The notes below the pieces were generated by a model. It saw nothing but the letters and a program-made list of their open reading frames with translations, ran no database searches and was not told the DNA's origin. Position numbers and translations under genes: made by a program. Below, in pieces: positions 8,318-17,070 of a stretch of 64,000 nt of DNA. Where the stretch lies: positions 186,001-250,000 of the forward strand of contig CAWEGB010000007.1 of assembly GCA_963808545.1 (NCBI GenBank). The letters run 5' to 3'. Position 1 is the first letter of the stretch. The number at the start of each line of letters is the position of its first letter. The stretch is from JACVRW01 sp963808545 (GTDB lineage Bacteria; Actinomycetota; Thermoleophilia; Solirubrobacterales; Thermoleophilaceae).

Positions 8318-8748
8318 ACCTCGACCGAAACCTCGTCCACGGGCAGCGGGATGGGGGGCTCCGGCTTGGCCGCCTTGACCCGCACCGACTCGGCGCCGAA
8401 GCGGTCGATCAGCCGGTCGGCCACCGCGGAGCAGAGGCGCTCGAGCGTCTTGTAGGAGCGCTCCTGCGCGGCTAGTGCCACCTGCTCGCACACCTCGCCG
8501 TAGTCGATCGTGTCCTCCACGCGGTCCGTGACCGTGGCGTCGCAGTCGTCGAGCTCGAAGGAGATGTCGAAGACCAGCCGCTGGCCCAGCTCGCGCTCGG
8601 CCTCGCTCACTCCGTGGCGGGTGTAGAGGGAGAGCCCGGTGATATCGATCGAGACGGCCGGTGAGCTCGAGGCGCGCTCCTCGTCGCCGAGCCCGTCGTC
8701 GCCGAGGTCGTCGAACTCCTCGTCGTGCTCCCCCCGCTCCCAGGTCAC
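8302..8748 (-). CDS. folB: dihydroneopterin aldolase with acidic N-terminal extension
   Basis: Residues about 38-148 form a FolB domain: ITGLSLYTRHGVSEAERELG at the start, the acidic active-site region, KTLERLCSAVADRL, and the KAAKPEPPIPLPVDEVSV end. It splits dihydroneopterin in folate synthesis. The GTG start at 8748 overlaps the folP stop as GTGA. About 30 residues rich in Asp/Glu (EHDEEFDDLGDDGLGDEE) precede the domain. Standard FolB proteins are near 120 aa, so this tail is an addition of unknown purpose, or the true start is further in. Confidence 0.92.
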   Translation of the reverse strand: MTWERGEHDEEFDDLGDDGLGDEERASSSPAVSIDITGLSLYTRHGVSEAERELGQRLVFDISFELDDCDATVTDRVEDTIDYGEVCEQVALAAQERSYKTLERLCSAVADRLIDRFGAESVRVKAAKPEPPIPLPVDEVSVEVWKEV

Positions 8749-9542
8749 GGCGCCACCGTAGCAGCGGCCACCGTGAGCGCATCGACCACCGGAGCCACGT
8801 CGTGAACGCGGAAAATCGTTGCTCCTCGCTCGAGGGCGAGCACGTTGGTGGCGATCGTTCCCGGCAGCCGCTCGGCCTCCGGCCTGCCCCCCGCCACCCG
8901 GCCGAGGAAGCTCTTGCGCGAGCTGCCCATCACCACCGGCCGGCCGATGGCCACGATCTCGTCCAGGCGGCGGATGAGCTCCAGGTTGTGCTCGACCGTC
9001 TTGCCGAAGCCGATGCCGGGATCGAGCCACACGCGCTCCTCCGCGACTCCCTCCGAAACGGCGAAGGCCAGCCGCTCCTCGAGGAACGCCTTGACCTCGC
9101 CCACCACGTCGTCGTAGCGCGGATCGCGCTGCATGGTGCGGGGCTCACCCAGCATGTGCATCAGGCAACAGCCGGTGCCGCGCTCCGCCACCAGCCCAGC
9201 CAGCTCGGGCGCGAAGCGAAACGCCGACACGTCGTTGACCAGCTCGGCGCCGGCGTCGAGAGCGGCGCGCGCCACCTCGAGCTTGGTGGTGTCGATGGAC
9301 ACCCGCAGCCCGGCGGCCGCCAGGCGCTCGACGACGGGAGCCACGCGAGCGGTCTCCTCGCCCGCGTCCACCGGCTCGGCGCCGGGCCTGGTGGACTCGC
9401 CGCCGACGTCGAGGATCGCGGCGCCCTCCTCGGCCAGGCGAAGCCCGTGCTCCACGGCGGCGCCGGGATCGAGGAACAGGCCACCGTCCGAGAACGAGTC
9501 GGGGGTCACGTTCACGATGCCCATCACGGCAAAGGGGCGCAT
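8745..9542 (-). CDS. folP: dihydropteroate synthase
   Basis: A 265-aa TIM barrel that joins p-aminobenzoate to pterin pyrophosphate. It starts VMGIVNVTPDSFSDGG, the family signature 1, and contains GGESTRPGA (signature 2), DTTKLEVARAAL, NDVSAF and the late GSSRKSFLG motif. It is the first gene of folP-folB-folK. The start lies only 23 bp from the divergent HAD gene, so the two promoters must overlap or lie inside the coding ends. Confidence 0.96.
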   Translation of the reverse strand: MRPFAVMGIVNVTPDSFSDGGLFLDPGAAVEHGLRLAEEGAAILDVGGESTRPGAEPVDAGEETARVAPVVERLAAAGLRVSIDTTKLEVARAALDAGAELVNDVSAFRFAPELAGLVAERGTGCCLMHMLGEPRTMQRDPRYDDVVGEVKAFLEERLAFAVSEGVAEERVWLDPGIGFGKTVEHNLELIRRLDEIVAIGRPVVMGSSRKSFLGRVAGGRPEAERLPGTIATNVLALERGATIFRVHDVAPVVDALTVAAATVAP

Positions 9543-9565
9543 CGGCGGAAGTATCGTGCCCCGCC

Positions 9566-10225
9566 GTGCCCTTCTCCTTCGACGCCGTGATCTTCGACAA
9601 CGACGGCCTCCTGCTCGACACCGAGGTGGCCTGGACGCGGGCCGAGCAGGATCTGTTCGAGCGCTACGGCCAGGAGTTCACGATGGAGCACAAGCGCTCG
9701 CTGCTGGGCAACGCCAAGTCCGTGGCCGAGTCGAAGCTCGAGACGATGCTGGCGCTGCCCGGAGAGGGCCGCCGGCTGCTGGACGAGCTGGAGGAGCTGG
9801 TGATGGAGGAGGCGCTGGCCGGAGTGCCGCCGCGACCCGGGGCGGTGGAGCTGCTCGACTCGGCCGTGCGGGCCGGGCTTCCGGTGGGGCTGGCCTCGAA
9901 CTCCTCGCGAGCGTTCGTCGAGCGCACCATCGGCGTGTCCGGCATCGATGTGACGAGCTTCGGCGTGCTGGTGACCGCCGACGAGGTGGAACACCCCAAG
10001 CCGGCGCCCGACCTGTACCTGGCGGCCTGCTCCGCGCTGAAGGTCGATCCGGCCCGCTCGGCGGCGCTCGAGGACTCGCAGCCGGGCATCAGCTCCGCCC
10101 GGGCTGCCGGGCTGTTCGTGATCGGGGTGCCCTACTTCGAGGACCAGACGCTCGAGGGCGCCTCGCTCCTGGTTTCTTCCCTGGCCGACCCGAGCGTGGC
10201 CGAGGCGCTGGGTCTGGGCGCGTGA
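9566..10225 (+). CDS. HAD-superfamily hydrolase (beta-phosphoglucomutase-like)
   Basis: A 219-aa HAD phosphatase with the nucleophile motif FDNDG (Asp11 and Asp13), a helical cap typical of subfamily IA (about 20-85), motif II in LASNSS, Lys in KPAPDLYL and motif IV in ALEDSQPG. This cap class includes beta-phosphoglucomutases and phosphoglycolate-type phosphatases. The start codon is GTG. It diverges from folP. The substrate cannot be read from sequence. Confidence 0.88.
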   Translation: MPFSFDAVIFDNDGLLLDTEVAWTRAEQDLFERYGQEFTMEHKRSLLGNAKSVAESKLETMLALPGEGRRLLDELEELVMEEALAGVPPRPGAVELLDSAVRAGLPVGLASNSSRAFVERTIGVSGIDVTSFGVLVTADEVEHPKPAPDLYLAACSALKVDPARSAALEDSQPGISSARAAGLFVIGVPYFEDQTLEGASLLVSSLADPSVAEALGLGA

Positions 10226-10271
10226 TCTTCCGGCGCCGAATGCAGGGCCCCGAAGCGTAGGCTCGGTGTCC

Positions 10272-11390
10272 ATGACGAGCGTCGTCGAGGCCGCCGAGGC
10301 CGTCGCTCCCATCGCGGCCGCGAACGCGGACCGAAGCGAGCGGGCCCGGCAGCTCGAGCCCGAGGTGGTGGCCGCACTGCGCGAGGCGGACCTCTTCCGC
10401 CTGTGCGTGCCGGCAGGACTCGGCGGGATGGAGGCCTCGCCTCGCGAGCTCGTCGAGGCGGTGGAGACGCTCGCCCGCAGCGACGCCAGCGTGGCCTGGG
10501 TGCTGGCGGTGATGGCCACGAGCGGCCTCCTGGCGGCCTACCTCGAAGAGAGCTCGGCCGGCGAGGTCTACGGGAACCCTGGAGTGGCGGTGGCGGGCGT
10601 GTTCGCCCCGCGCGGGCAGGCGGTGCCGGACGGCGACGCGCTGAAGGTGAGCGGCCGCTGGACGTTCGCCAGCGGATCCACGTTCTGCGACTGGCTGCTC
10701 GGGGGCTGCATGATCGAAGACCGCGAGCCGCGGCTCGTCCTGTTCCCGCGGGACGGCGTGGAGGTGCACGACACCTGGACCGTCACCGGCCTGCGGGCCA
10801 CCGGCAGCCACGACTTCAGCGTCGACGGGGTACGCGTACCCGCCGGCCGCGCCGCCGGCGTGGTGGGCACGCCCCCTCGCGACGATGGTCCCCTGTACGC
10901 CTTTCCTCTCTTCGGCCTGCTCGCGCTGGCCATCGCGGGGGTGTCGCTCGGCATCGCCCGGGGAGCCCTCACCGACGTGGCTGCGTTCGCCGCCGCCAAG
11001 CGGCCCGAGGGCAGCTCGCGGCCGCTCGGTGAACGCTCGACCGTGCAGGCCGAGATCGCCCGGGCGGAGGCCGGCCTGCGCGCGGCGCGGGCGCTGCTCA
11101 TGGACGAGATCGACCACGCCTGGGAGCTGGCCCGCGGCCACGGGGAGGTGAGCGTGGACACCCGGATGTCGCTGCGGCTGGCGGCCACCCACGCCACGCG
11201 CGCCTCACGTGACGTGGTGGACAGCGCCTGGGACGTGGCCGGCGGGTCGTCGCTGTACGAAAGCGCTCCCTTCGCCCGGCGATTTCGCGACGCGCACGCC
11301 GCCAGCCAGCACATGCTGGTGGCGCCGGCCACCTGGGAGCTCACCGGGCGCCTGCTGCTCGGCGTGCCCACGGACACCGGTCAGCTCTAG
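10272..11390 (+). CDS. acyl-CoA dehydrogenase-fold flavoenzyme (possibly a flavin-dependent monooxygenase)
   Basis: A 372-aa protein with an all-helical N domain, a beta middle domain with WTFASGSTFCDW and a C-terminal helical domain ending near ESAPFARRFRDAHAASQHM. This C-terminal pattern is that of the Acyl-CoA_dh_2 group, which includes two-component flavin monooxygenases such as HsaA and DszC, rather than beta-oxidation dehydrogenases; I see no clear catalytic Glu. The ATG at 10272 is preferred over an in-frame GTG six bases upstream. It converges on a LysR gene. No flavin reductase partner is adjacent. Confidence 0.78.
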   Translation: MTSVVEAAEAVAPIAAANADRSERARQLEPEVVAALREADLFRLCVPAGLGGMEASPRELVEAVETLARSDASVAWVLAVMATSGLLAAYLEESSAGEVYGNPGVAVAGVFAPRGQAVPDGDALKVSGRWTFASGSTFCDWLLGGCMIEDREPRLVLFPRDGVEVHDTWTVTGLRATGSHDFSVDGVRVPAGRAAGVVGTPPRDDGPLYAFPLFGLLALAIAGVSLGIARGALTDVAAFAAAKRPEGSSRPLGERSTVQAEIARAEAGLRAARALLMDEIDHAWELARGHGEVSVDTRMSLRLAATHATRASRDVVDSAWDVAGGSSLYESAPFARRFRDAHAASQHMLVAPATWELTGRLLLGVPTDTGQL

Positions 11391-11408
11391 CGCGGCGGTC
11401 TCTCGCCC

Positions 11409-12317
11409 CTAAGCCGTCGCCCGTTCGCTCAGCTCGCCCTCGGCGGCCATCGCCTGCGCGAGCCGCGCGAACTCCGCGGCGGCCGGCCGCCGGGCCTGGG
11501 GCGCCACCAGCTCGAGCTCGAACGAAGGGGGGTGATCGAGGGCGACCAGCCTCACCCCGCGGACGCTCGACACCGCCGCGCAGCGCGCGGTGAGGCCGAC
11601 GGCGGCGCCCGAGCGCACGGCGGTCTCCCAGGCCATCGGACCGTGCGGATCGGGAAGCGTCCGCGGCTCGAAGCCGGCGGACCGGCAGAGCTCGATCACG
11701 GCACGGTTGTAGCCGGGCCCGTCGCGCGCGTCGACGAGCGCCAGCAGCTGCGGGCGCAGGTCGGTCAACGGCATGGAGACTCGCGCCGCGAACGGATGCG
11801 AGTCCGCCACCGCGACCACCGCCGGGATGCCGAGAAGAGGCTCGTGGACGAGCGCCGAATCGGGCTCGGGACAGAAGCCGATCACCAGGTCGAGCTCGCC
11901 CCGGGACAGCGCCCGCACCAGCGCCCCCGACGAGTCCTGGCGGGCTCGCACCCTCACCGCCGGGCGGTGCCGAGCGTGCTCGGCCAGAATCGCCTGGGCG
12001 ACGTAGTGCACGCCGGGCGACACCCCGAGCCGCAGCTCCCCACGCTCGCCGCGCGAGTAGGTCTCGGCCAGCTCGTCCACGGCGTCGGCCGCCGCCACGG
12101 CCGCCCGGGCGTCCACGAGCAGCTCTGCGCCCGGCTCGGTGAGCGCCACGTGGTTGCGCGAGCGCTCGAACAGTTCGACTCCGAGCTGGAGCTCGAGCCG
12201 CTTGATCTGCTGGCTCAAAGCCGGTTGCGCGATCTCGAGGCGCTCGCTCGCCCGGCCGAAGTGCAGCTCGTCGGCGAGCGTGGTGAATGACCGCAGCAGG
12301 CGCGGGTCGAGCCTCAT
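11409..12317 (-). CDS. LysR-family transcriptional regulator
   Basis: A 302-aa regulator with an N-terminal winged helix (LRSFTTLADELHFGRASERL, then QPALSQQIKRLE) and a periplasmic-binding-like effector domain from about 90. The HTH and lengths are standard. It converges on the acyl-CoA dehydrogenase-like gene with an 18-bp gap and diverges from the lipoprotein gene. LysR proteins usually control a divergent target, which would be the lipoprotein; this is inference. A TAAGCT -10-like box (12324-12329) lies six bases before the ATG, so the transcript may be leaderless. Confidence 0.92.
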   Translation of the reverse strand: MRLDPRLLRSFTTLADELHFGRASERLEIAQPALSQQIKRLELQLGVELFERSRNHVALTEPGAELLVDARAAVAAADAVDELAETYSRGERGELRLGVSPGVHYVAQAILAEHARHRPAVRVRARQDSSGALVRALSRGELDLVIGFCPEPDSALVHEPLLGIPAVVAVADSHPFAARVSMPLTDLRPQLLALVDARDGPGYNRAVIELCRSAGFEPRTLPDPHGPMAWETAVRSGAAVGLTARCAAVSSVRGVRLVALDHPPSFELELVAPQARRPAAAEFARLAQAMAAEGELSERATA

Positions 12318-12389
12318 GCACGTAGCTTATTAGCGGCGGCCCGCCCGTATTTCGCGCGTGGGCGGGCGGGGTCTACCCTGGCCCGTCCA

Positions 12390-13043
12390 TTGCGGACGCG
12401 TCTCCGGCACGCCCTCATCCTGACCACGGTCGCGCTCGCGGCGGCCGCCGGCTGCGGCGGCGAGGACGACGACGAGAGCCCGGCCTCCGCCGCGCCCGCC
12501 GATCGGCCGGAGAGCACCGAGGGAAGCACGCCCGCACCGCCTCCGGACGCGGGAACGCGAACCGGCCACGCCGGTGACCGGCCGGGCAGGGTCGAAGTGC
12601 CCGAGTCCGACGAGAGCCCGCCCGATGCGACCATCCTGCTGAGGTCGGCCGGCGGACGGACGCTGGCGCGCATCGCCGGCCGCGGCGAAGGCGAGGAGGA
12701 CGCGGTGACCGTCAGCTCACCGAAGCTGCGCGGCACCACGGTGGGGACCGACGACGACGGCGGCGTGGCCCGCGTGAGGGTGTCCATCCGCGAGGAGCTC
12801 CGCTGCGGCTCGGGAATCCGCCTGCGGACGCGCTACTTCCCGCCGCCCCAGGTCGAGCGCATCCGCTCGACACCCGGTGCGCTGCTGCCCACCAGGAAGA
12901 CCCGTTCCGTGCCGATCGAGCTCAGCGTCACCCGATGCGGGGAGACGCCGAAGCAGATTCGCGGCGAACTATGGGGAGAGGCGATCAACGGCTCGGGTCT
13001 CGAGGCGGTCACCTCGCACATCCCCTTCACCTGGTCGCCCTGA
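12390..13043 (+). CDS. hypothetical lipoprotein
   Basis: The 217-aa product starts at TTG and has an Arg-rich n-region, a hydrophobic segment (HALILTTVALAAAAG) and a lipobox Cys at about 22 (AAAGC), followed by an acidic, Pro/Ser-rich linker to about 75. The remaining 140 residues contain three Cys and look like a beta-rich extracytoplasmic domain. I do not recognise the family. It converges on a cupin gene with a 6-bp gap and diverges from LysR. Confidence 0.7.
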   Translation: MRTRLRHALILTTVALAAAAGCGGEDDDESPASAAPADRPESTEGSTPAPPPDAGTRTGHAGDRPGRVEVPESDESPPDATILLRSAGGRTLARIAGRGEGEEDAVTVSSPKLRGTTVGTDDDGGVARVRVSIREELRCGSGIRLRTRYFPPPQVERIRSTPGALLPTRKTRSVPIELSVTRCGETPKQIRGELWGEAINGSGLEAVTSHIPFTWSP

Positions 13044-13049
13044 CCAGAC

Positions 13050-13442
13050 TCAGTCGGCCCAGAAGCCCTCGACCATCTCGGCGTCCTTGTTGTCGGTGTT
13101 GGGCGCGCCGAAGGCCAGCAGCTCGGCGCCCTCCGGCCCGGCCTCCATGCCACGGGCCACCGACCCGGGGACGCGCAGGGCGTCGAGCTCGCGGAGCTCG
13201 ACCGTCTCGTCCTCGAGCGTGAAGCGAGCGCTGCCGCTGAGCACGACGTAGACCTCCTCCTGCTCGCTGTGACGGTGGCCGAACGGCAGGCGGAAGTCGG
13301 GGCTCATCCGGTAGTAGCTGATGCCCCCCTTCTCCATCCCGAGCGGGGTGCGCGCGAAGCGTGACTCGATGCCCTCCAAACCGTGCTTGGGGGCCAGGTC
13401 CTCGACGTCCTGCTTGAGGTTCAGACGGGTGAAGTCGGCCAT
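13050..13442 (-). CDS. cupin-fold protein
   Basis: A 130-aa single cupin. Motif 1 is GHRHSEQEEVYVVLSGSA, giving two His and a Glu as likely metal ligands; motif 2 is weak (LRVPGSVARGMEAG) and lacks the usual His. The start at 13442 is set by a strong GGAGG at 13450-13454. The gene is short and stands alone, diverging from AraC. Enzyme versus sensor function cannot be decided. Confidence 0.82.
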   Translation of the reverse strand: MADFTRLNLKQDVEDLAPKHGLEGIESRFARTPLGMEKGGISYYRMSPDFRLPFGHRHSEQEEVYVVLSGSARFTLEDETVELRELDALRVPGSVARGMEAGPEGAELLAFGAPNTDNKDAEMVEGFWAD

Positions 13443-13516
13443 GGTGATGCCTCCTGGATCGGCTGTCCGGGGCACGTTATTGGCCTCCGGAGCGGGCGTA
13501 TTGTAAGAACGCGACA

Positions 13517-14311
13517 GTGAACAACCGCGGCATCCTGAACCCGCGTGCGGGGCGCTTCTCGCTCTCGCGGCCCGCGCCGTCCGCCGACCTCGCCGGGTTC
13601 GTGGAGCTGCACTGGCTGGTCGCCTGGGACCTTCGCGAGGGCGAGCCGTACCTGGCCGAGACGCTGCCCCACCCGTCCGTGCATCTGGTGTTCGAGCCCG
13701 GCGGCGCGGTGGTGCACGGGATCTGGACTCACCGCTTCAGCCGGCGGCTCGAGGGAAAGGGCTGGGGCCTGGGCACGAAGTTCCGCCCCGGTGCCTTCGA
13801 GCCGTTCTCGCGGCTGCCGGTGGCCGAGCTCACCGACCGCGCTGTGCCGCTGCGCGAGGCGCTCGGCCCGGACGGTGACGAGCTGGAGCGCGCGGTGCGC
13901 GCCGCGGGAGACGACGGGGACGAGCGAGTCGTCGCGGTTGAGGAGTTCCTGCGCGGGCGCCTCCCCGGACCTGACCCGGCGCGGGATACGGCGATGGAGC
14001 TGGCCGAGGCGATGCTGCAGGCTCCAGCCGGCACCGGCGTGGACGAGCTGGCGCGGGCCCACGGCCTTTCGGCCCGCACCCTGCAACGGCTGTTTCGCCG
14101 CTACCTGGGCGTCCCGCCCAAGTGGGTGCTCCAGCGCTACCGGCTGCACGCCGCGGCCGAGCACATCGCGGCGGGCGAGCGGGACCTGGCGCGGATGGCT
14201 CAGGAGCTCGGCTACTTCGACCAGGCTCACTTCAGCAAGGACTTCAAGGCGCTTGTGGGGCGCACGCCCGCCGACTACGCCGTGGAGTCCGGCCAGCCCA
14301 GCTCGGCCTGA
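13517..14311 (+). CDS. AraC-family transcriptional regulator
   Basis: A 264-aa protein with an N-terminal sensor domain of the type beginning with a LHWLVAWDL strand and a C-terminal double HTH from about 165. The first HTH is DELARAHGLSARTLQRLFR and the second MAQELGYFDQAHFSKDFKAL, ending in VGRTPADY, the canonical AraC tail. The start is GTG. It diverges from the cupin gene (75-bp gap), a plausible target. The 3' end overlaps the convergent YjbR gene by 37 bp. Confidence 0.92.
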   Translation: MNNRGILNPRAGRFSLSRPAPSADLAGFVELHWLVAWDLREGEPYLAETLPHPSVHLVFEPGGAVVHGIWTHRFSRRLEGKGWGLGTKFRPGAFEPFSRLPVAELTDRAVPLREALGPDGDELERAVRAAGDDGDERVVAVEEFLRGRLPGPDPARDTAMELAEAMLQAPAGTGVDELARAHGLSARTLQRLFRRYLGVPPKWVLQRYRLHAAAEHIAAGERDLARMAQELGYFDQAHFSKDFKALVGRTPADYAVESGQPSSA

Positions 14312-14646
14312 ACGCGCTTGGAGAGCCCGTCGACGACCAGGTCGTAGGAGTCCTCGACCATGTCGAGCACCATCCGGTCGGGCACCGAGCCGTCCACGGT
14401 GACGGTGTTCCAGTGGCGCTTGTTGAGGTGGTAGCCGCCCCGAATGGACGGGTGGGCGGCGCGAAGCTCCTGAGCCAGGCCGGGCTCGCACTTCAGGCTG
14501 ATCTCGAGCGGCTTGGCGGCCAGGCTGGAGAGGGCGAACATCCTGCCCCGCACCTTGAACACCGAGACGCCCTCGCTGAAGGGAAACTCCTCGCCGGCAC
14601 CGGGGAAGCCCAGGCAGTGGGAGCGAAGGCGGGCCGCGCTCAGCAC
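14275..14646 (-). CDS. MmcQ/YjbR-family protein
   Basis: A 123-aa protein of the small MmcQ/YjbR fold. Typical features are the opening LRSHCLGFPGAGEEFPF, the strand VFKVRGRMFAL, ISLKCEPGLAQELR and the signature NKRHWNTVTVDGSVPD. The start is GTG 14646. It diverges from the arginase-fold gene (39-bp gap) and overlaps the convergent AraC gene by 37 bp. Family members are small cytosolic proteins of unclear role; DNA binding has been suggested. Confidence 0.9.
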   Translation of the reverse strand: MLSAARLRSHCLGFPGAGEEFPFSEGVSVFKVRGRMFALSSLAAKPLEISLKCEPGLAQELRAAHPSIRGGYHLNKRHWNTVTVDGSVPDRMVLDMVEDSYDLVVDGLSKRVQAELGWPDSTA

Positions 14647-14685
14647 GAGGCGGATGCTATTGCCCGGCGCTACCGTGCAGAGGCC

Positions 14686-15534
14686 GTGACCACGTTCCGG
14701 ATCATCGTCATGCCGTACGAGCTCGGACGGCTCCGTGACGGCGTCGGGCGCGGACCCGAGCGCCTGCTGGAGCTGGGCGCCGAGGATGCGTTGCGCGCCG
14801 GCGGCGCGGAAGTCGGCACGGAGGTCCTCGAGTTCACCGGCCGCTACTCGAGCGAGGTGAACACGAGCTTCGACCTGATCGGCCAGGTGTCGGAGCGGGT
14901 GAGCGCCGCGCGCGCCGCGGACGAGTTCCCCGTCGTGCTCTCCGGCAGCTGCTTCGCTGCGGTGGGTGTCATGGCCGGCCTCGAGGAGTCCTCCCCGGGG
15001 GTGGTCTGGTTCGACGCGCACGGCGACTTCAACACCCCCGATTCGACGGTCTTCGGCTACTTCGACGGGATGGGGACAGCGATCCTCACCGGGGAGGCCT
15101 GGCCCTCGATGCGGGGCGCCGTCCCCGGCGCAGGTCCGATCTCCCAGGACGCCCTGGTGCTCGCCGGCGCTCGCGACTTCGACGAGGGCGAGGAGAGACG
15201 ACTGCGCGAGTCGCGAATCGTCCACCTGGCGCCCGAGCAGCTCGATGGCGGCGCCGCTCTCGTGGAGGCGGTGGAGGCGATCGGCCCGTCCGGCCTCTAC
15301 CTGCACGTCGACCTGGATGTGCTCGACCCCGAGGACGGCCGGGCGAACATCTACAGCGCGCCCGGCGGCGTGCGCGCCGAGCGCCTCGAGGCGCTCGTCG
15401 GCGAGCTGCTGGAGCGCTTTCCCGTCAGGGCGATGTCGCTCACGGCCTACGACCCGGAGGCCGACCGCGAGGGCAAGGTGCCGCCGGTGGCGATGCGGCT
15501 GCTGCAGCGCCTGGCCGAGGCCCGTTCGCGGTGA
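14686..15534 (+). CDS. arginase-fold protein lacking the GGDH motif
   Basis: A 282-aa ureohydrolase-fold protein. Two of the three metal motifs are intact: FDAHGDFNTP and HVDLDVLDP. The first motif, normally GGDHS, reads LSGSCFAA, so the His ligand of one manganese is missing. The C-terminal ALTAYDPEAD matches the SLTEYNP region of arginases. The start is GTG 14686. The stop overlaps the GNAT gene as GTGA. It may be a mono-metal enzyme or hydrolyse a substrate other than arginine; the substrate is unknown. Confidence 0.82.
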   Translation: MTTFRIIVMPYELGRLRDGVGRGPERLLELGAEDALRAGGAEVGTEVLEFTGRYSSEVNTSFDLIGQVSERVSAARAADEFPVVLSGSCFAAVGVMAGLEESSPGVVWFDAHGDFNTPDSTVFGYFDGMGTAILTGEAWPSMRGAVPGAGPISQDALVLAGARDFDEGEERRLRESRIVHLAPEQLDGGAALVEAVEAIGPSGLYLHVDLDVLDPEDGRANIYSAPGGVRAERLEALVGELLERFPVRAMSLTAYDPEADREGKVPPVAMRLLQRLAEARSR

Positions 15535-16232
15535 GCGCGGCACTGGGCGCGGAGGTCGACTGGACGCCGGCCACGCCACCGTCGCGGGCACGCCTGCAGG
15601 GCGCGCATGTCCTGCTCCGGGCCGTCGACGCTGCCGCGGACGCCGAGCCGCTCTACGCCGCCTCGCACCCGCCGCAGGGAGACCTCGCAACCTGGACATA
15701 CCTCCCCTATGGCCCGTTCGTAGATCCCGGTCACCTGCGTGAGCTGCTCGACTGGGCCGAGAGCTCGGAGGACCCGCGCTTCTACACGCTCGCCCCCCTG
15801 CCGGACGAGCGTCCCGCGGGCCTGGCCTCCTACCTGCGAATCACGCCCGAGTTCGGCGTCATCGAGATCGGCCACATCTGGTTCGGGACACGGCTGCAGC
15901 GCACGACAGCCGCGACCGAGGCCATCTACCTGCTGGCGCGGCACGCCTTCGACGAGCTCGGCTACCGCCGCCTCGAGTGGAAGTGCAACGCGCTCAACGC
16001 CGCCTCCCGCCGCGCCGCCGACCGCTTCGGCTTCAGCTTCGAGGGCGTCTTCCGCAACCACATGATCGTCAAGGGCCGCAACCGCGACACCGCCTGGTAC
16101 GCCATCACCGACGACGAGTGGCCGGCAATCCGGGCCGGCTACGAAGCCTGGCTCGCGGGCGACAACTTCGGACCCGACAGCCGGCAGAGGCGGTCACTGG
16201 CGGACCACATCGCCGACGCGCGCGCCCGCTGA
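15531..16232 (+). CDS. GNAT-family N-acetyltransferase (RimJ/RimL-like)
   Basis: A 233-aa GNAT. After a 25-residue lead-in, LQGAHVLLRAVD opens the fold. IGHIWFGTRLQRTTAATEA replaces the usual acetyl-CoA loop of RimJ/RimL proteins, and LEWKCNALNAASRRAADRFGF is the conserved late helix. The length with an extended C-terminus resembles the YjgM/RimL group common in soil bacteria. It is co-translated with the arginase-fold gene (GTGA). Substrate not predictable. Confidence 0.9.
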   Translation: MSAALGAEVDWTPATPPSRARLQGAHVLLRAVDAAADAEPLYAASHPPQGDLATWTYLPYGPFVDPGHLRELLDWAESSEDPRFYTLAPLPDERPAGLASYLRITPEFGVIEIGHIWFGTRLQRTTAATEAIYLLARHAFDELGYRRLEWKCNALNAASRRAADRFGFSFEGVFRNHMIVKGRNRDTAWYAITDDEWPAIRAGYEAWLAGDNFGPDSRQRRSLADHIADARAR

Positions 16233-16245
16233 AGCGCCGCGCCCG

Positions 16246-16440
16246 CTAGGGCGTAGAGCTCGGGGGCTCGCGCCGCTCGGCCGGCGGACGCTCGACCTCG
16301 GCGAGCCGCTCGTGCAGCCGGTTCCGCAGCTCCTGCGGGTCGAGGTCGGCCTGGGCCCGGCGGCGCCGGGCCACCACCGCGCCGGTCGCGGCCACACCCG
16401 CCAGTCCCGCCACGCCGAGCAACTTCCAGGGGATCCGCAC
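16246..16440 (-). CDS. small membrane-anchored hypothetical protein
   Basis: A 64-aa product from GTG 16440. It has one hydrophobic segment (LLGVAGLAGVAATGAVVA) followed by RRRR, then a charged helix (DPQELRNRLHERLAEVE) and a Pro-rich end. This is a one-pass membrane protein with a cytosolic tail by the positive-inside rule. It sits between convergent GNAT and divergent papain-like genes with tight spacing. Function unknown, and the gene call itself is moderate. Confidence 0.5.
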   Translation of the reverse strand: MRIPWKLLGVAGLAGVAATGAVVARRRRAQADLDPQELRNRLHERLAEVERPPAERREPPSSTP

Positions 16441-16459
16441 GACCCGTAGGTTAAGCCCG

Positions 16460-17065
16460 GTGACCCTCTCGTTCGACGACGCCCTGGCCGGCGCCTCGAC
16501 CGGCGACATCTGGCTCTTCCGCGGACGCTCCCTCGCCGACCTGGCCATCCGGACGGCCACCAACAGCCCCGTGAACCACGTGGGCATGGCGGTGGCCCTG
16601 GACAACCTCCCGCCGCTGCTCTGGCACGCGGAGCTGGGCCAGTCGCTGCCCGACGTGTGGACGGGGGAACGTCAGCGCGGCGTGCAGCTGCACCGGCTGG
16701 ACGACGCCGTGGCGACCTGGACCGGGCGATACGGGCAGCGCGCCTGGGTGCGCCAGCTGGAGGGCACGATCGAGCGCCACCACGAGGACCGGCTCCTCGA
16801 GACGATCGAGCGGTTCGACGGCCGGCCCTTCCCCACCACCCCAGGGCTCGCCCGCCAGTGGCTCACCGCCCGAGTCCGCCGCCGGGCCTCGTCACTCGAG
16901 ACGGTCTACTGCGCCGAGCTCGTGGCCACGACCTACCAGAGCATGGGCCTCCTTCCCGCCCGCCGCCCGGCCAGCTGGTACGACCCCGGCCGCTTCTGGA
17001 GCGGCGACCGCATCGAGCTGGTGCCGCCGTTCGCGCTGGGCGGCGAGATCGCAGTGGGCAAGTAG
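16460..17065 (+). CDS. permuted papain-like cysteine hydrolase (NlpC/P60-YiiX type)
   Basis: A 201-aa cytosolic-looking protein. The early GDIWLFRGRSLADLAIR strand, the His in NHVGMAVAL and the late Cys in YCAELVATTYQSMGLL match the order His-then-Cys of permuted NlpC/P60 enzymes such as YiiX. No signal peptide is seen. Known relatives act on lipids or amide bonds; the substrate here is unclear. The start is GTG 16460, 19 bp from the divergent small membrane gene. Confidence 0.75.
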   Translation: MTLSFDDALAGASTGDIWLFRGRSLADLAIRTATNSPVNHVGMAVALDNLPPLLWHAELGQSLPDVWTGERQRGVQLHRLDDAVATWTGRYGQRAWVRQLEGTIERHHEDRLLETIERFDGRPFPTTPGLARQWLTARVRRRASSLETVYCAELVATTYQSMGLLPARRPASWYDPGRFWSGDRIELVPPFALGGEIAVGK

Positions 17066-17070
17066 CGCCC

